Below, in pieces: positions 20,742 through 28,628 of a stretch of DNA of 37,558 bases (position 1 is the first letter of the stretch; every line of letters starts with the position of its first letter). Source of the stretch: a virus; the IMG/VR virus record IMGVR_UViG_3300036791_000978, positions 1 to 37,558 of that record, one strand, 5' to 3'. Both the position numbers and the translations under genes were made by a program. The notes beneath the pieces are model-generated. The model was given only the letters and a program-made list of their open reading frames with translations, did no database searches and was not told where the DNA came from.

Positions 20742-21767
20742 ATGCCACCTCCTGTTTACGGTGCGGTAACCACCACAGACAAAGCTGCTGAATACCGCAT
20801 TTATTTCGCTAAGAAGTTGCTGGAGCACCAGATCAACTTGCTCCAGCTCTATGATCCGGCTTACAAGGCCAGTATCCCGCAAGGGCAGGGTAGCAAGACT
20901 ATCCGTATGTTCCGACCGCCACCGGCCGATATCACTAACGTCATTACCTTGACCGAAGGTACGCCGCCATCCAATGCCCCCTACAAGCTCATTTACGAGT
21001 TCATTACCCGTACTCTGCAGCAGTACGGCGGGTATGCGCAGGTATCGGATATCGTCGATGAGACGGAATTCCTGGATACCGGCGAAGCCCTCATGACCAA
21101 GTTTGGCGAGGAAGCCGCGCTTTGGTGTGACACCTTGATCAGAAACGCCTGCATTAACGGGACCACGGAGGAACCGACAAAGTTCCAGAGACGTTATGCG
21201 AGCACCGCTACCGATTTTGCATCCTTGGTCGCCTTAACCCCCGCTCAGGGCCGGATGTCGAGTGCTGACCTCATGGACTGCACGACAGAGCTGCGCTTGG
21301 GCAAAGCAAAAGAATTCGACGACGGCACCTTTTGTTGTGTGCTCGGGCCCGCGCAAGAACACGATTTAGTGCAAGAAACCGGTACAGGCTGGATGTACGC
21401 GTCAGCGTTCCAGAAGCCAGGAAATATCTGGAAAGGTGAAGTCGGCACGCTCTTTGGAATCAAGGTGCTGCGAACGACCAACCCGATGTATCAGACTAGC
21501 GGCGGTGGCGAAGGCGTAGCTCAACCCGGCTATACTCCCGGCAGCATCATTGCGGCGCTACTTTTCGGCAAGGACGCATTCGCGGTTCCGGATTTGGAGG
21601 GCGAAAACCCGCCTAACCCGCGGGTCAACACCATCACCGAAGCGGATTCGGCTAACCCGTTTAACCAATTTTTGACCTACAGTTGGAAGACGTTCTATAA
21701 CGCGGTGTGTCTCTCGAATTGGAACGGAGTCGTTCTCCAGACTCAAACGGCCTATACCCCAACTTAA
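20742..21767 (+). CDS. Major capsid protein, N4-gp56-like
   Basis: This 341-aa protein begins with AVTTTDKAAEYRIYFAKKLL, the typical start of the N4 gp56 family, followed by the GQGSKTIRMFRPPPADIT strand region. The middle contains TLQQYGGYAQVSDIVDETEF, the conserved segment of HK97-fold capsids of this family. The length is normal. It forms the icosahedral shell. It is directly followed (1 bp) by a small acidic protein that may decorate the capsid. No protease gene is visible beside it, so maturation cleavage is not suggested. Confidence 0.85.
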   Translation: MPPPVYGAVTTTDKAAEYRIYFAKKLLEHQINLLQLYDPAYKASIPQGQGSKTIRMFRPPPADITNVITLTEGTPPSNAPYKLIYEFITRTLQQYGGYAQVSDIVDETEFLDTGEALMTKFGEEAALWCDTLIRNACINGTTEEPTKFQRRYASTATDFASLVALTPAQGRMSSADLMDCTTELRLGKAKEFDDGTFCCVLGPAQEHDLVQETGTGWMYASAFQKPGNIWKGEVGTLFGIKVLRTTNPMYQTSGGGEGVAQPGYTPGSIIAALLFGKDAFAVPDLEGENPPNPRVNTITEADSANPFNQFLTYSWKTFYNAVCLSNWNGVVLQTQTAYTPT

Positions 21768-21768
21768 T

Positions 21769-22203
21769 ATGCCACCAGCAGCAATTGGAATTACGGTAGC
21801 GCCTAAGGATAGCGGTACATACACCTGCAAGATCCCGGTCAACAGCTTGAGTGAGGACGGTGTTCCGCCTGAAGTCGGTGATAGCGTCGACTATAGCGTC
21901 AAAGGAACCGTGAAAGCGGTCTCTGGCGGGAGTGCCACCATCGATATTGATAGCGTTAACGGCGAGCCTGTCGGTGAAGAGGCAGCCGAAAGCCCGGAAG
22001 AAGAATCGACCGAAGAGGAAGGCGAAGAAGGTGCGGGTGGCGGCAGCGGTCCACCGACCAGCGGTGCTGGCGGGATAACGCCAGGCTTGCCGGCTGTGGC
22101 ACCAGGGATGCCGAGACGAAAGCGGTTCACGATTCCTGGTTTGGCTGCGATGGGCAATCGGTTGCGTACAGGGGCAAGGCGCAATCCGACGCCGATGTTT
22201 TAG
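21769..22203 (+). CDS. Putative capsid decoration or stabilising protein
   Basis: This 144-aa protein starts 1 bp after the capsid stop. The first ~68 residues form a beta-rich domain (GITVAPKDSGTYTCKIPV; VEYSVKG-like strands at GDSVDYSVKGTVKAV). A strongly acidic stretch (about 68-85, EEAAESPEEESTEEEGEE), a Gly/Pro linker and a basic C-terminus (RRKRFTIPGLAAMGNRLR) follow. This layout next to a capsid gene often belongs to small capsid-associated proteins. The role is inferred from context. Confidence 0.55.
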   Translation: MPPAAIGITVAPKDSGTYTCKIPVNSLSEDGVPPEVGDSVDYSVKGTVKAVSGGSATIDIDSVNGEPVGEEAAESPEEESTEEEGEEGAGGGSGPPTSGAGGITPGLPAVAPGMPRRKRFTIPGLAAMGNRLRTGARRNPTPMF

Positions 22204-22206
22204 GCC

Positions 22207-22401
22207 ATGCCGCTCAACATCATTATCAGGCGTCCCGGTACTGAAGCGCAACGCAAGAAAGCGGTTCTCTACCGGGAATGCCTGAAACATTATTACGGCC
22301 GGGAATGCCGGGATGGCACTCGAATGAAGCTACCCAAAACAGCCACCAAACAACAGATCAAGGAGCTTTATGCGAACGAGCAGCCTGGCGCCGGTCAATG
22401 A
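22207..22401 (+). CDS. Small basic protein of unknown function
   Basis: This 64-aa product begins with MPLNIIIRRPGTEAQRKKAV and is basic throughout. It overlaps the next gene by 32 bases in a different frame. No motif is recognised. It is probably a small conserved late protein. Confidence 0.5.
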   Translation: MPLNIIIRRPGTEAQRKKAVLYRECLKHYYGRECRDGTRMKLPKTATKQQIKELYANEQPGAGQ

Positions 22402-22831
22402 TAAGGTCCGCGAAATGGAACAGCTTTATGGACCATTCGAGATCACTTTTGACGGAGTGCCGGCGCTTGGCTGGGAGAACTACAATCTGCGCAAGCTGCA
22501 GTTGCCTGAGACGTTGCAGCTGACCTATTTCCCGAACGCCTATCTGCGATTTGTGCGCTGCAACCGGCGTATGCTGGGAGCATTGGACGGAGTGTTACGC
22601 GAGATAGTAAAAACCTGGCCGGTGGAAGAACGGGCCGCGCATGGGCTAAACCAGTTCGTCAAATGTTACTGTTTTGGCGATGGTTCTGGACCGAACTTGC
22701 ACTGGTACGGGGCGGCCTGGGAACTCAGTCCGCAAGTTAGTGGCGATGTCTTAGCAGATGTGGCGAAGATTTTTACTAGGAACGGGTTCACCCGCAGCGA
22801 GAAACGCGTTCGCGCTTTTGAATACTGGTGA
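22370..22831 (+). CDS. Possible M15-like peptidase with altered metal site
   Basis: This is a 153-aa product from ATG 22370, with GGAG 4 bases upstream. The segment NLHWYGAAWELSP (109-121) matches the SxHxxGxAxD metal-binding pattern of M15 (VanY/D-Ala-D-Ala carboxypeptidase) peptidases, except that Ser is Asn and the Asp ligand is Glu118. The preceding KCYCFGDGSGP (98-108) fits the strand before that motif in M15 enzymes. No clear third His ligand is visible near the C-terminus (VRAFEYW). It lies directly before the holin and endolysin genes. It could be a degenerate cell-wall peptidase or a structural protein that merely resembles one. Confidence 0.4.
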   Translation: MRTSSLAPVNDKVREMEQLYGPFEITFDGVPALGWENYNLRKLQLPETLQLTYFPNAYLRFVRCNRRMLGALDGVLREIVKTWPVEERAAHGLNQFVKCYCFGDGSGPNLHWYGAAWELSPQVSGDVLADVAKIFTRNGFTRSEKRVRAFEYW

Positions 22832-23231
22832 GCCTGGCAATCCACCGTCAAACAGTAACAATACTCGCTCAGCGGTGCTCAGCACATTGGCCGGCAGCGG
22901 CAATCAGCTTGTGCAACTTGGCACTTTGGTGCTGGTGGGGATCTCGGGACTCACGAGTTTCTTTCAGACCAGTCAGGTGGGTGAGCAAGGCAAGCGAGAG
23001 CAAGACCGGGCGATTCACGAGATTCACCAGCTCTATGAGAAGGTGGATGATTTCGAGAAGCGGCAAAGGCAAAGCCTCGAGATTCAGCAGCAAATAATGG
23101 ATTCAAATAACAAACAGCTGCAGAACCAGACCAGCATGCTGCAAAACCAGGAAAGCGTGTTGCACGTATTGCGCGACAACCAGCAGCGTTACCTGCGCAG
23201 CTTGATCCCACCGCAAGGGCCAGGTCCATGA
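22818..23231 (+). CDS. Holin-like membrane protein with coiled-coil tail
   Basis: This is a 137-aa product if it starts at TTG 22818; an ATG at 22758 would overlap the previous gene by 74 bases. A short polar N-terminus is followed by a membrane helix (about 31-50, LVQLGTLVLVGISGLTSFF) and then a long charged coiled coil (about 55-130) rich in Gln, Glu and Arg. Proteins with a single membrane helix and a C-terminal coiled coil placed just before the endolysin gene often act as holins. Its stop overlaps the start of the endolysin by 4 bases, so they should be made together. Confidence 0.6.
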   Translation: MNTGEPGNPPSNSNNTRSAVLSTLAGSGNQLVQLGTLVLVGISGLTSFFQTSQVGEQGKREQDRAIHEIHQLYEKVDDFEKRQRQSLEIQQQIMDSNNKQLQNQTSMLQNQESVLHVLRDNQQRYLRSLIPPQGPGP

Positions 23232-23833
23232 CACCAGCCGAAAAACGTCACGCTATGGGTAAAGCGATCGTTGAGTTTGAAGGCCGCTATGAGAACGGCA
23301 AGCTGCAACATTACAAGTTGCCGGCAGGAGATGGTGGTGGCCGAGGGGAAGTTGCTGGAATCAACGAAAAATATCATCCAAAGGAATACGCCAAGTTGCG
23401 AGGCCTGATCGAGGGTGGCGCTCATCAAGAGGCGGAACACGAGGCGGCCCGTTACATCGAGGAATATACGCGGGACGTATGCTCATTTTTCCCCAGTCCC
23501 GAAGCCGCCAACTCCAATCCGGCTATTGAATTTATCTTGCGCGACACTGCTTTTAATCGCGGGCTTAAAGGTGCCGCGACCGTGCTGCAGATTGCCCTTG
23601 GGATGTCGGATATTGATGGTGTGGTTGGCCCGATGACGCATCGGGAATTTGCGCGCCAGCTTGGGGAACCTGGTTCGGCTGAGGTACTGGAAAAGCTGAC
23701 CAAAGCTCGCGAGACTTACGAGCGTAACGTGTACGCGTGGAAACCGCATGCGCGCGATGAAAGTTCTAAATTCTGGAAAGGGCTTTCAAGTCGTTGGGCT
23801 AAGGCACATTCAATTGCTGGTGAATTTGCATGA
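23228..23833 (+). CDS. Endolysin, GH108-type muramidase/peptidoglycan-binding
   Basis: This 201-aa protein has an N-terminal segment IVEFEGRYENGK (about 14-25), in which the Glu lies where GH108 muramidases have their catalytic acid, and the conserved GEVAGINEKYHP (about 40-51). The C-terminal half has RDTAFNRGLKGAATVLQIAL and DIDGVVGPMTH (about 98-135), the predicted peptidoglycan-binding domain seen in this endolysin type. It has no signal peptide, so release depends on the holin. It would cut cell-wall glycan strands to lyse the host. It overlaps the holin before it and the fibre gene after it by 4 bases each. Confidence 0.75.
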   Translation: MTPAEKRHAMGKAIVEFEGRYENGKLQHYKLPAGDGGGRGEVAGINEKYHPKEYAKLRGLIEGGAHQEAEHEAARYIEEYTRDVCSFFPSPEAANSNPAIEFILRDTAFNRGLKGAATVLQIALGMSDIDGVVGPMTHREFARQLGEPGSAEVLEKLTKARETYERNVYAWKPHARDESSKFWKGLSSRWAKAHSIAGEFA

Positions 23834-24876
23834 GCGATATCTCAACGCCGATCCGGTTTAAGAACAGCGAGAACGGGAGCCAGCCGACACCGAACAAGCT
23901 CAATCTAGCGTTTTCTGAAGCGCTGATTCAGCCGAGCTTTTTTGGACGCCAGCCGACGACTAGCGGATATGCAACGGGCGATTATCTGTTGCTCCTTAAA
24001 GCCGATGGGAACTATTACAGAGTTCCGCCAAGCACGATAGGCGCCGGCGCTCAAGGTCCGAAAGGTGATCCGGGCCCGGCTGGACCTGCTGGGCCACAGG
24101 GGCCGCAAGGTGTTCCAGGCGCGACTGGCGCGACTGGACCGGCTGGACCAACGGGCGCCACTGGTGCACAGGGGCCAACCGGCTTGACTGGCGCAACTGG
24201 TCCACAGGGCGCTCAAGGTAATCCGGGGGCGACGGGTGCAACTGGGCCTGCTGGTCCTGTTGGAATGACCTGGCGCGGGAACTGGAGCGCGGCCACTGCT
24301 TATGCACTCAATGACGTCGTTGCCCAAGGTGGCTCATCTTATATTTGTGTTTTAGCCAATACCGGCAACTCGCCTCCAAATGCGACCTACTGGAGTTTGG
24401 TTGCTCAGATTGGTGCTACCGGGCCACAAGGTGCTACCGGCGCGACGGGTCCAGCTGGACCAACCGGCGCAACGGGTCCACAGGGTCCGCAGGGACCGCC
24501 GGGAACGAGCGTTGATCCAGGCACCTGGACGGCGCTGACTTATGCGACGGGTTGGAGCGAATGGGACACTGCCAGATTCAGGGTTGAAACTAACGGCAGT
24601 GTGCAAACAGTATTTTGCAAGGGGCGTATTTCTCAGGCGGCGGGGAGCGCTCCGTTTGCATTTACTTTTCCTGTTGGAGCAAGACCGGCTACGGCACGTG
24701 GGACGGCTTTATGCGGCGTTCAGGTCGCGGACGGTGGCGATAATGTTTTGTATACGGTAACGGTTGGTACTGATGGAGTCGTAGATATTTATCCGATGGT
24801 TAAACATTGTTTTGTTTGGCCAATCGAAACAGATCAACAGGTGGTTTACCTGGATGGTCTAAGCTTTAGTTTATAA
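23830..24876 (+). CDS. Tail fibre protein with collagen-like repeats
   Basis: This 348-aa protein has an N-terminal module (1-75) similar to that of the next fibre (shared pattern KLN...IQPxF...PxTS...A..D.LL.L.A.G.Y). Two collagen-like Gly-X-Y blocks follow (about 75-140, and about 198-224, both Gly-Ala-Thr/Pro-rich). Between them is a short Trp-containing domain (about 142-195) resembling CBM5/12 chitin-type binding modules ([20 protein letters not shown]). The C-terminus (about 225-348) is beta-rich. Collagen-like blocks give a trimeric shaft. The N-terminus should attach to the tail and the C-terminus may bind the host surface. It overlaps the endolysin gene by 4 bases. Confidence 0.8.
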   Translation: MSDISTPIRFKNSENGSQPTPNKLNLAFSEALIQPSFFGRQPTTSGYATGDYLLLLKADGNYYRVPPSTIGAGAQGPKGDPGPAGPAGPQGPQGVPGATGATGPAGPTGATGAQGPTGLTGATGPQGAQGNPGATGATGPAGPVGMTWRGNWSAATAYALNDVVAQGGSSYICVLANTGNSPPNATYWSLVAQIGATGPQGATGATGPAGPTGATGPQGPQGPPGTSVDPGTWTALTYATGWSEWDTARFRVETNGSVQTVFCKGRISQAAGSAPFAFTFPVGARPATARGTALCGVQVADGGDNVLYTVTVGTDGVVDIYPMVKHCFVWPIETDQQVVYLDGLSFSL

Positions 24877-24880
24877 AATT

Positions 24881-26206
24881 ATGCCCGACATCGTAACATC
24901 GCGCACCTTCGCCGACGGTGAGAAGAATATCACGGCCGCCAAGCTGAATGACATCGTTGGATCGAGCGTGATTCAGCCGGCGTTTGTCTCGTCGAAACCG
25001 GCAACCTCGACGGTAGCGCCAACCGATAATCTGTTAGTGTTACAGGCGGCTGGAGGCACCTACGCGAAAGCGCCCTTCCAGACGATAATCGACTCGGTAA
25101 ATGCGAACCTTAATACCAATGCAGCAATTTGGAGTGCTCGGCTACGGAGCTTTAACGCTATCGGCAATCCCACCTTTGAAGTGGATCAGCGCAATGTGGG
25201 CAATGCCGTAGCAAACGTCGGCCCAGGAGTATACACTATAGACAGGTGGTTTAAAGGAGGCAGTGGCACTTATCAGGTCGCTATGCAACAAAATTCTAGC
25301 GGAGCCGGGTCTGTTGTGCCGGGGACAAATTATAGGATCAGCAGCAAGTATTTCGCTACTACCCTAACAACAGCGCAACCTACTTTAGCGGCAGGTGATT
25401 TTCTGGTAGTTCGTCAAATGCCTGAAGGCATTCAATTACGTGAACTGATAAATGACGTTCACTCTTTGCAATTACTGGTTAACTCATCTGTGGCGTTCAG
25501 TTTCTCTATTGCAATACGTGATCCGGCATTGGCTCATTCGTTCGTGCATCTGTGTACAATTCCAACAGCGAGCGTTTGGACAATGATCCAGATTCCAAAT
25601 ATCCCGGTATTTCCGGCAGCGGGAAACTGGAGCATCTTTCCGGGGGCACAGGGATACGATATTTCAATTACTTTAGCGTGCGGATCAACTTACATAGCAC
25701 CAGCGGCGGACAGTTGGCAAAACGGCAATTTCCTTGGCGCTCCAGGAATGGGCAATTTTGTTGCCAGTCCGGTCAACTCGACGTTCTCCATTGGCTTTAT
25801 CCAGCACGAGCCGGGAGCGCTTTGCTCGACCGCCATGGACCTGGATTTCTCTAGGAACCTGGATTCCTGCCTTCGTTATTACCAAAAAACCTACGACTAT
25901 GATCTAGCCATAGGAACGGCTAATGCGAATGCTGACGTTGCCATTTCTCAATACAGCACCACGCTAGCTTTCGGGTATAACCGATTCCATAAACCGATGG
26001 CTAAAATACCCACTGTTACCATTTACAATGTGACTACTGGTGCAGCCAATAGCGTGCGGCAAACTGCCGGCGTTACTGATTATGCAGTCAGCAGCGTCAA
26101 CAATACTGGCAAAGCCGGATTTCCTAGTATTACGTTTGCAGCTACCCCCGCAATAGTAGCGGGGTCAAGCATTCGTTGCCACTACACCGCCGATACCGGC
26201 TGGTAA
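24881..26206 (+). CDS. Second tail fibre or receptor-binding protein
   Basis: This 441-aa protein has N-terminal residues about 5-70 homologous to the previous fibre (ITAAKLNDIVGSSVIQPAFV versus [20 protein letters not shown]), so both probably dock to the same tail protein. The remainder is a beta-rich lectin-like region with a jelly-roll-type pattern (GVYTIDRWFKGGSGTYQVAM) and no enzyme motif that I can see. It starts 4 bp after the first fibre gene. It likely forms a second, alternative receptor-binding protein. Confidence 0.75.
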   Translation: MPDIVTSRTFADGEKNITAAKLNDIVGSSVIQPAFVSSKPATSTVAPTDNLLVLQAAGGTYAKAPFQTIIDSVNANLNTNAAIWSARLRSFNAIGNPTFEVDQRNVGNAVANVGPGVYTIDRWFKGGSGTYQVAMQQNSSGAGSVVPGTNYRISSKYFATTLTTAQPTLAAGDFLVVRQMPEGIQLRELINDVHSLQLLVNSSVAFSFSIAIRDPALAHSFVHLCTIPTASVWTMIQIPNIPVFPAAGNWSIFPGAQGYDISITLACGSTYIAPAADSWQNGNFLGAPGMGNFVASPVNSTFSIGFIQHEPGALCSTAMDLDFSRNLDSCLRYYQKTYDYDLAIGTANANADVAISQYSTTLAFGYNRFHKPMAKIPTVTIYNVTTGAANSVRQTAGVTDYAVSSVNNTGKAGFPSITFAATPAIVAGSSIRCHYTADTGW

Positions 26207-26212
26207 AATGTT

Positions 26213-27517
26213 ATGAAATTAAGCCTTTTACTATTGTATTGGTGTTGGGCGCTACCCGCCGAAGCACAATTGGCCAAGGGCTTCAGTAAAACTTTTGGAG
26301 GCGATTTCGGAGTTGACGCTCATCCTTTTGACCCTGGCGCGCTTTCAATCTTTAACTATTGGACGGGCAACGATGCGGCCCTTTGGTACGAAAACGAATC
26401 AGCCCTTGGCATTTTTAACCAGTGGATTGAACATGAACTCTCCTGGGCTGGTTCTTCCCAATATGAGTTGCCCAGCGTGCTTTGGGGTTATTACGACGTC
26501 CCAGAGCACAACGAACCGGCCTGGCTGGTACCTTTAAGTAACGATGCGCAGATCCAGGCTTATATCGGCTGGCTCCAACATCTGGCCGGGATTTTACCTA
26601 AAGGTTCACGAGTCGATCTGATCGCTGAACCTTTGCACACCAACATGTCAACGTTGGAACGAGCCTTAGGGGGAACTGGCGCAACCGGTTGGGATGGATT
26701 CATTGCGGCGATAAAGCTCGCGCGCCAGTATTTGCCGGGAATTCAACTGGGCGTGTTGGAGTACTACATTGAGTTCAACGATGATTCGCTTGATCCAACG
26801 CCCAACGCGACCAGTCAGTACATCGCGATGGTGAAGACTTTGGCGACCAATGGTGCTGCTCTGGACTTTGTCGCCTGCGAGGGCGATTTCCTCGAGAACG
26901 TCCCGACCCAGGATCTCACTACCGCCATGCAACGGCTTTCGGATGGAACCGGCTTACCCGTAGTGATCAGTCAATTGGCGATCAACACGACTGATCTGGC
27001 CAATTTTCAGCGAATCTTTACGGCACTTTGGCAATCGCCATACGTCGTCACGGTAGATTATTGGGCCGATTCGCATGAAACCGGGACTAGTTATTGCGAT
27101 ACTTGTAACGATGTCCTCTGGAGCGGAGGTCAGCCGACCGATAAACTGCTGTGGCTAGAGAGCTACATTCCAGGGAGCCATCCGCCTAACAATTTTGCTG
27201 CTTCGCCTTCACCAACTCCTGCGCCTTCTGCAACACCAACTCCATCTCCTTCACCCACTGCGACGCCATCTGTTTCGCCTTCAGCGACTCCAACACCAAC
27301 ACCTTCTGCAACTCCGGTTCCAAGTCCGACTGTAACGCCATCGCCAAGTGCGACGCCGAGTCCTGTTCCAACTGTTTCGCCAAGTCCAACTCCGACGCTA
27401 GTAACGCCAACGCCAACTCCGGAGTCATCGCCTCGGGATCGCCGGCATCATGATCGGGATGATTTAGATTTTGGTTCATTGTGGCAACAATTTCTTCAAT
27501 GGTTACAATCTCATTAG
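26213..27517 (+). CDS. Exported GH10-like protein, nucleophile position substituted
   Basis: This is a 434-aa product from ATG 26213. Residues 1-18 form a signal peptide (KLSLLLLYWCWALPAEA). A TIM-barrel resembling GH10 endo-beta-1,4-xylanases follows (about 30-325). It shows an acid/base Glu at 139 (VDLIAEPLH), the GH10 hallmark RALGGTGATGWDGFIAA (150-166) and ARQYLPG. The strand that normally reads ITELD reads VVISQLAI here, with Gln254 at the nucleophile position, so glycosidase activity is doubtful. A Pro/Ser/Thr-rich stretch (about 330-404) and a charged tail follow. It may bind polysaccharide instead of cutting it. Its location after the fibres suggests a role at the cell surface. Confidence 0.75.
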   Translation: MKLSLLLLYWCWALPAEAQLAKGFSKTFGGDFGVDAHPFDPGALSIFNYWTGNDAALWYENESALGIFNQWIEHELSWAGSSQYELPSVLWGYYDVPEHNEPAWLVPLSNDAQIQAYIGWLQHLAGILPKGSRVDLIAEPLHTNMSTLERALGGTGATGWDGFIAAIKLARQYLPGIQLGVLEYYIEFNDDSLDPTPNATSQYIAMVKTLATNGAALDFVACEGDFLENVPTQDLTTAMQRLSDGTGLPVVISQLAINTTDLANFQRIFTALWQSPYVVTVDYWADSHETGTSYCDTCNDVLWSGGQPTDKLLWLESYIPGSHPPNNFAASPSPTPAPSATPTPSPSPTATPSVSPSATPTPTPSATPVPSPTVTPSPSATPSPVPTVSPSPTPTLVTPTPTPESSPRDRRHHDRDDLDFGSLWQQFLQWLQSH

Positions 27518-27527
27518 AGAATAAAAA

Positions 27528-27617
27528 ATGCCTGCAAAAAGTGCTAAACATCGCTGGCTAGATGAAGATGATCATCGCGAATTCTTAATACAAGGAAAGG
27601 AGGGACGACAACATTGA
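27528..27617 (+). CDS. Possible 29-residue peptide before the tail tubular A gene
   Basis: This short frame, from ATG 27528 to TGA 27617, is highly charged (HRWLDEDDHREFLIQGKEG). Its stop overlaps the TTG of the next gene (TTGA), which carries a strong AAGGAGG site inside this frame. It may be translated as a coupling leader or be a chance frame. Confidence 0.35.
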   Translation: MPAKSAKHRWLDEDDHREFLIQGKEGRQH

Positions 27618-28624
27618 ATGTAGAGCAGATCGCACAGTTTGCTTGCCAGACCGTTGGAGACACTTCCAGCGATATGCAGAACTATGCCATGGACGCTCTG
27701 CGGCTAAAGTATCAGACACTCTATGATGCCCATGCCTGGCGCGAGAGTATGCGGGTAATCGATCTGGTGCTTGATCCGACGCTGGGTGGAGTCTTCTTTA
27801 TTCCGTTAGATGCCGAGGAGGTCATCTTCCTGAAGTTCAGTCGGGACGCCCTCAATTACATGCGGCTGCGCTATCGGGAACGCGACTGGATTGAGCGAGT
27901 TAGTTTCGGCAATGCTTTCATGCCGTACAGCCAGCCGCTCTTTTATCGATCTGAGAACTTGGCGTGGCCTTACCTTTCCCCCGGTAAGCTGACTCTGCAG
28001 ACTTCTGCGCTGACCAGTTTTGCGGTGCATATCGAAGGGATTACGACTGGCGGCTTTGGCGCAAGTGACGATTTCCTCTTGAGCGCTACGCAGAATTCCA
28101 GCGGGTTAATTATTCCAACCAGCGTGCAAACCGCTAACGCTTACGACAAGGTAACTTCATTCTCTAAGGGGTTCGGAGCGCTCTCCGTCTTCGCGGAAGT
28201 TCCCTCCACCCTCACCGTGCAGGTTCCGGCCGAAGTCCCTGAGTTGATTTATTCGCAATTCGTCATCTACCCCAATCCGATCTGGACCGCTGCCGATGGG
28301 GTAACGCTCTTGCCGGCTTACGTGCAAACGCAGGTAAAACTCAAAGCCGATGTGCTTGGCAACGCTATGAGTGTGCCGCGGATCTCGCACATCTGGGATG
28401 CGCTGATCGAGTACACCTTGAGTGCGCTTTACACCCGGACTCGGCAATTAGCTAAAGCCGATGCGCGCGAACAGAAAGCCATCGGGCACATTCAGGCGGC
28501 AGTCAATACCGAGAAAAACCAGAGCGAGTTCCGGCAACAGGTAGTTCCACTTATTTACGAAAGCGGCGACTATCTGGGCTGGGATCGTTACCGCGCGACG
28601 AGTTCGCATCCATGGGGATACTAA
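27614..28624 (+). CDS. Tail tubular protein A-like (head-tail adaptor)
   Basis: This is a 336-aa product from TTG 27614, with a strong AAGGAGG upstream. Its first ~40 residues (IAQFACQTVGDTSSDMQNYAM; LRLKYQTLYDAHAW) are the helical start of podovirus gatekeeper/adaptor proteins, followed by a beta-rich central region and a helical C-terminus (ADAREQKAIGHI). In podoviruses such proteins join the portal to the nozzle and close the DNA channel. The order A-like then B-like is as in T7-like phages. The sequence is diverged, so the assignment relies mainly on order and architecture. Confidence 0.65.
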   Translation: MNVEQIAQFACQTVGDTSSDMQNYAMDALRLKYQTLYDAHAWRESMRVIDLVLDPTLGGVFFIPLDAEEVIFLKFSRDALNYMRLRYRERDWIERVSFGNAFMPYSQPLFYRSENLAWPYLSPGKLTLQTSALTSFAVHIEGITTGGFGASDDFLLSATQNSSGLIIPTSVQTANAYDKVTSFSKGFGALSVFAEVPSTLTVQVPAEVPELIYSQFVIYPNPIWTAADGVTLLPAYVQTQVKLKADVLGNAMSVPRISHIWDALIEYTLSALYTRTRQLAKADAREQKAIGHIQAAVNTEKNQSEFRQQVVPLIYESGDYLGWDRYRATSSHPWGY

Positions 28625-28628
28625 GGAT

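Noticed and set aside
27186-27551. A 121-residue minus-strand frame opposite the end of the GH10-like gene
   Set aside because: It is the antisense of the Pro/Ser/Thr repeat (giving Leu/Gln/Lys runs) and has no ribosome site; such frames are by-products of biased codons.
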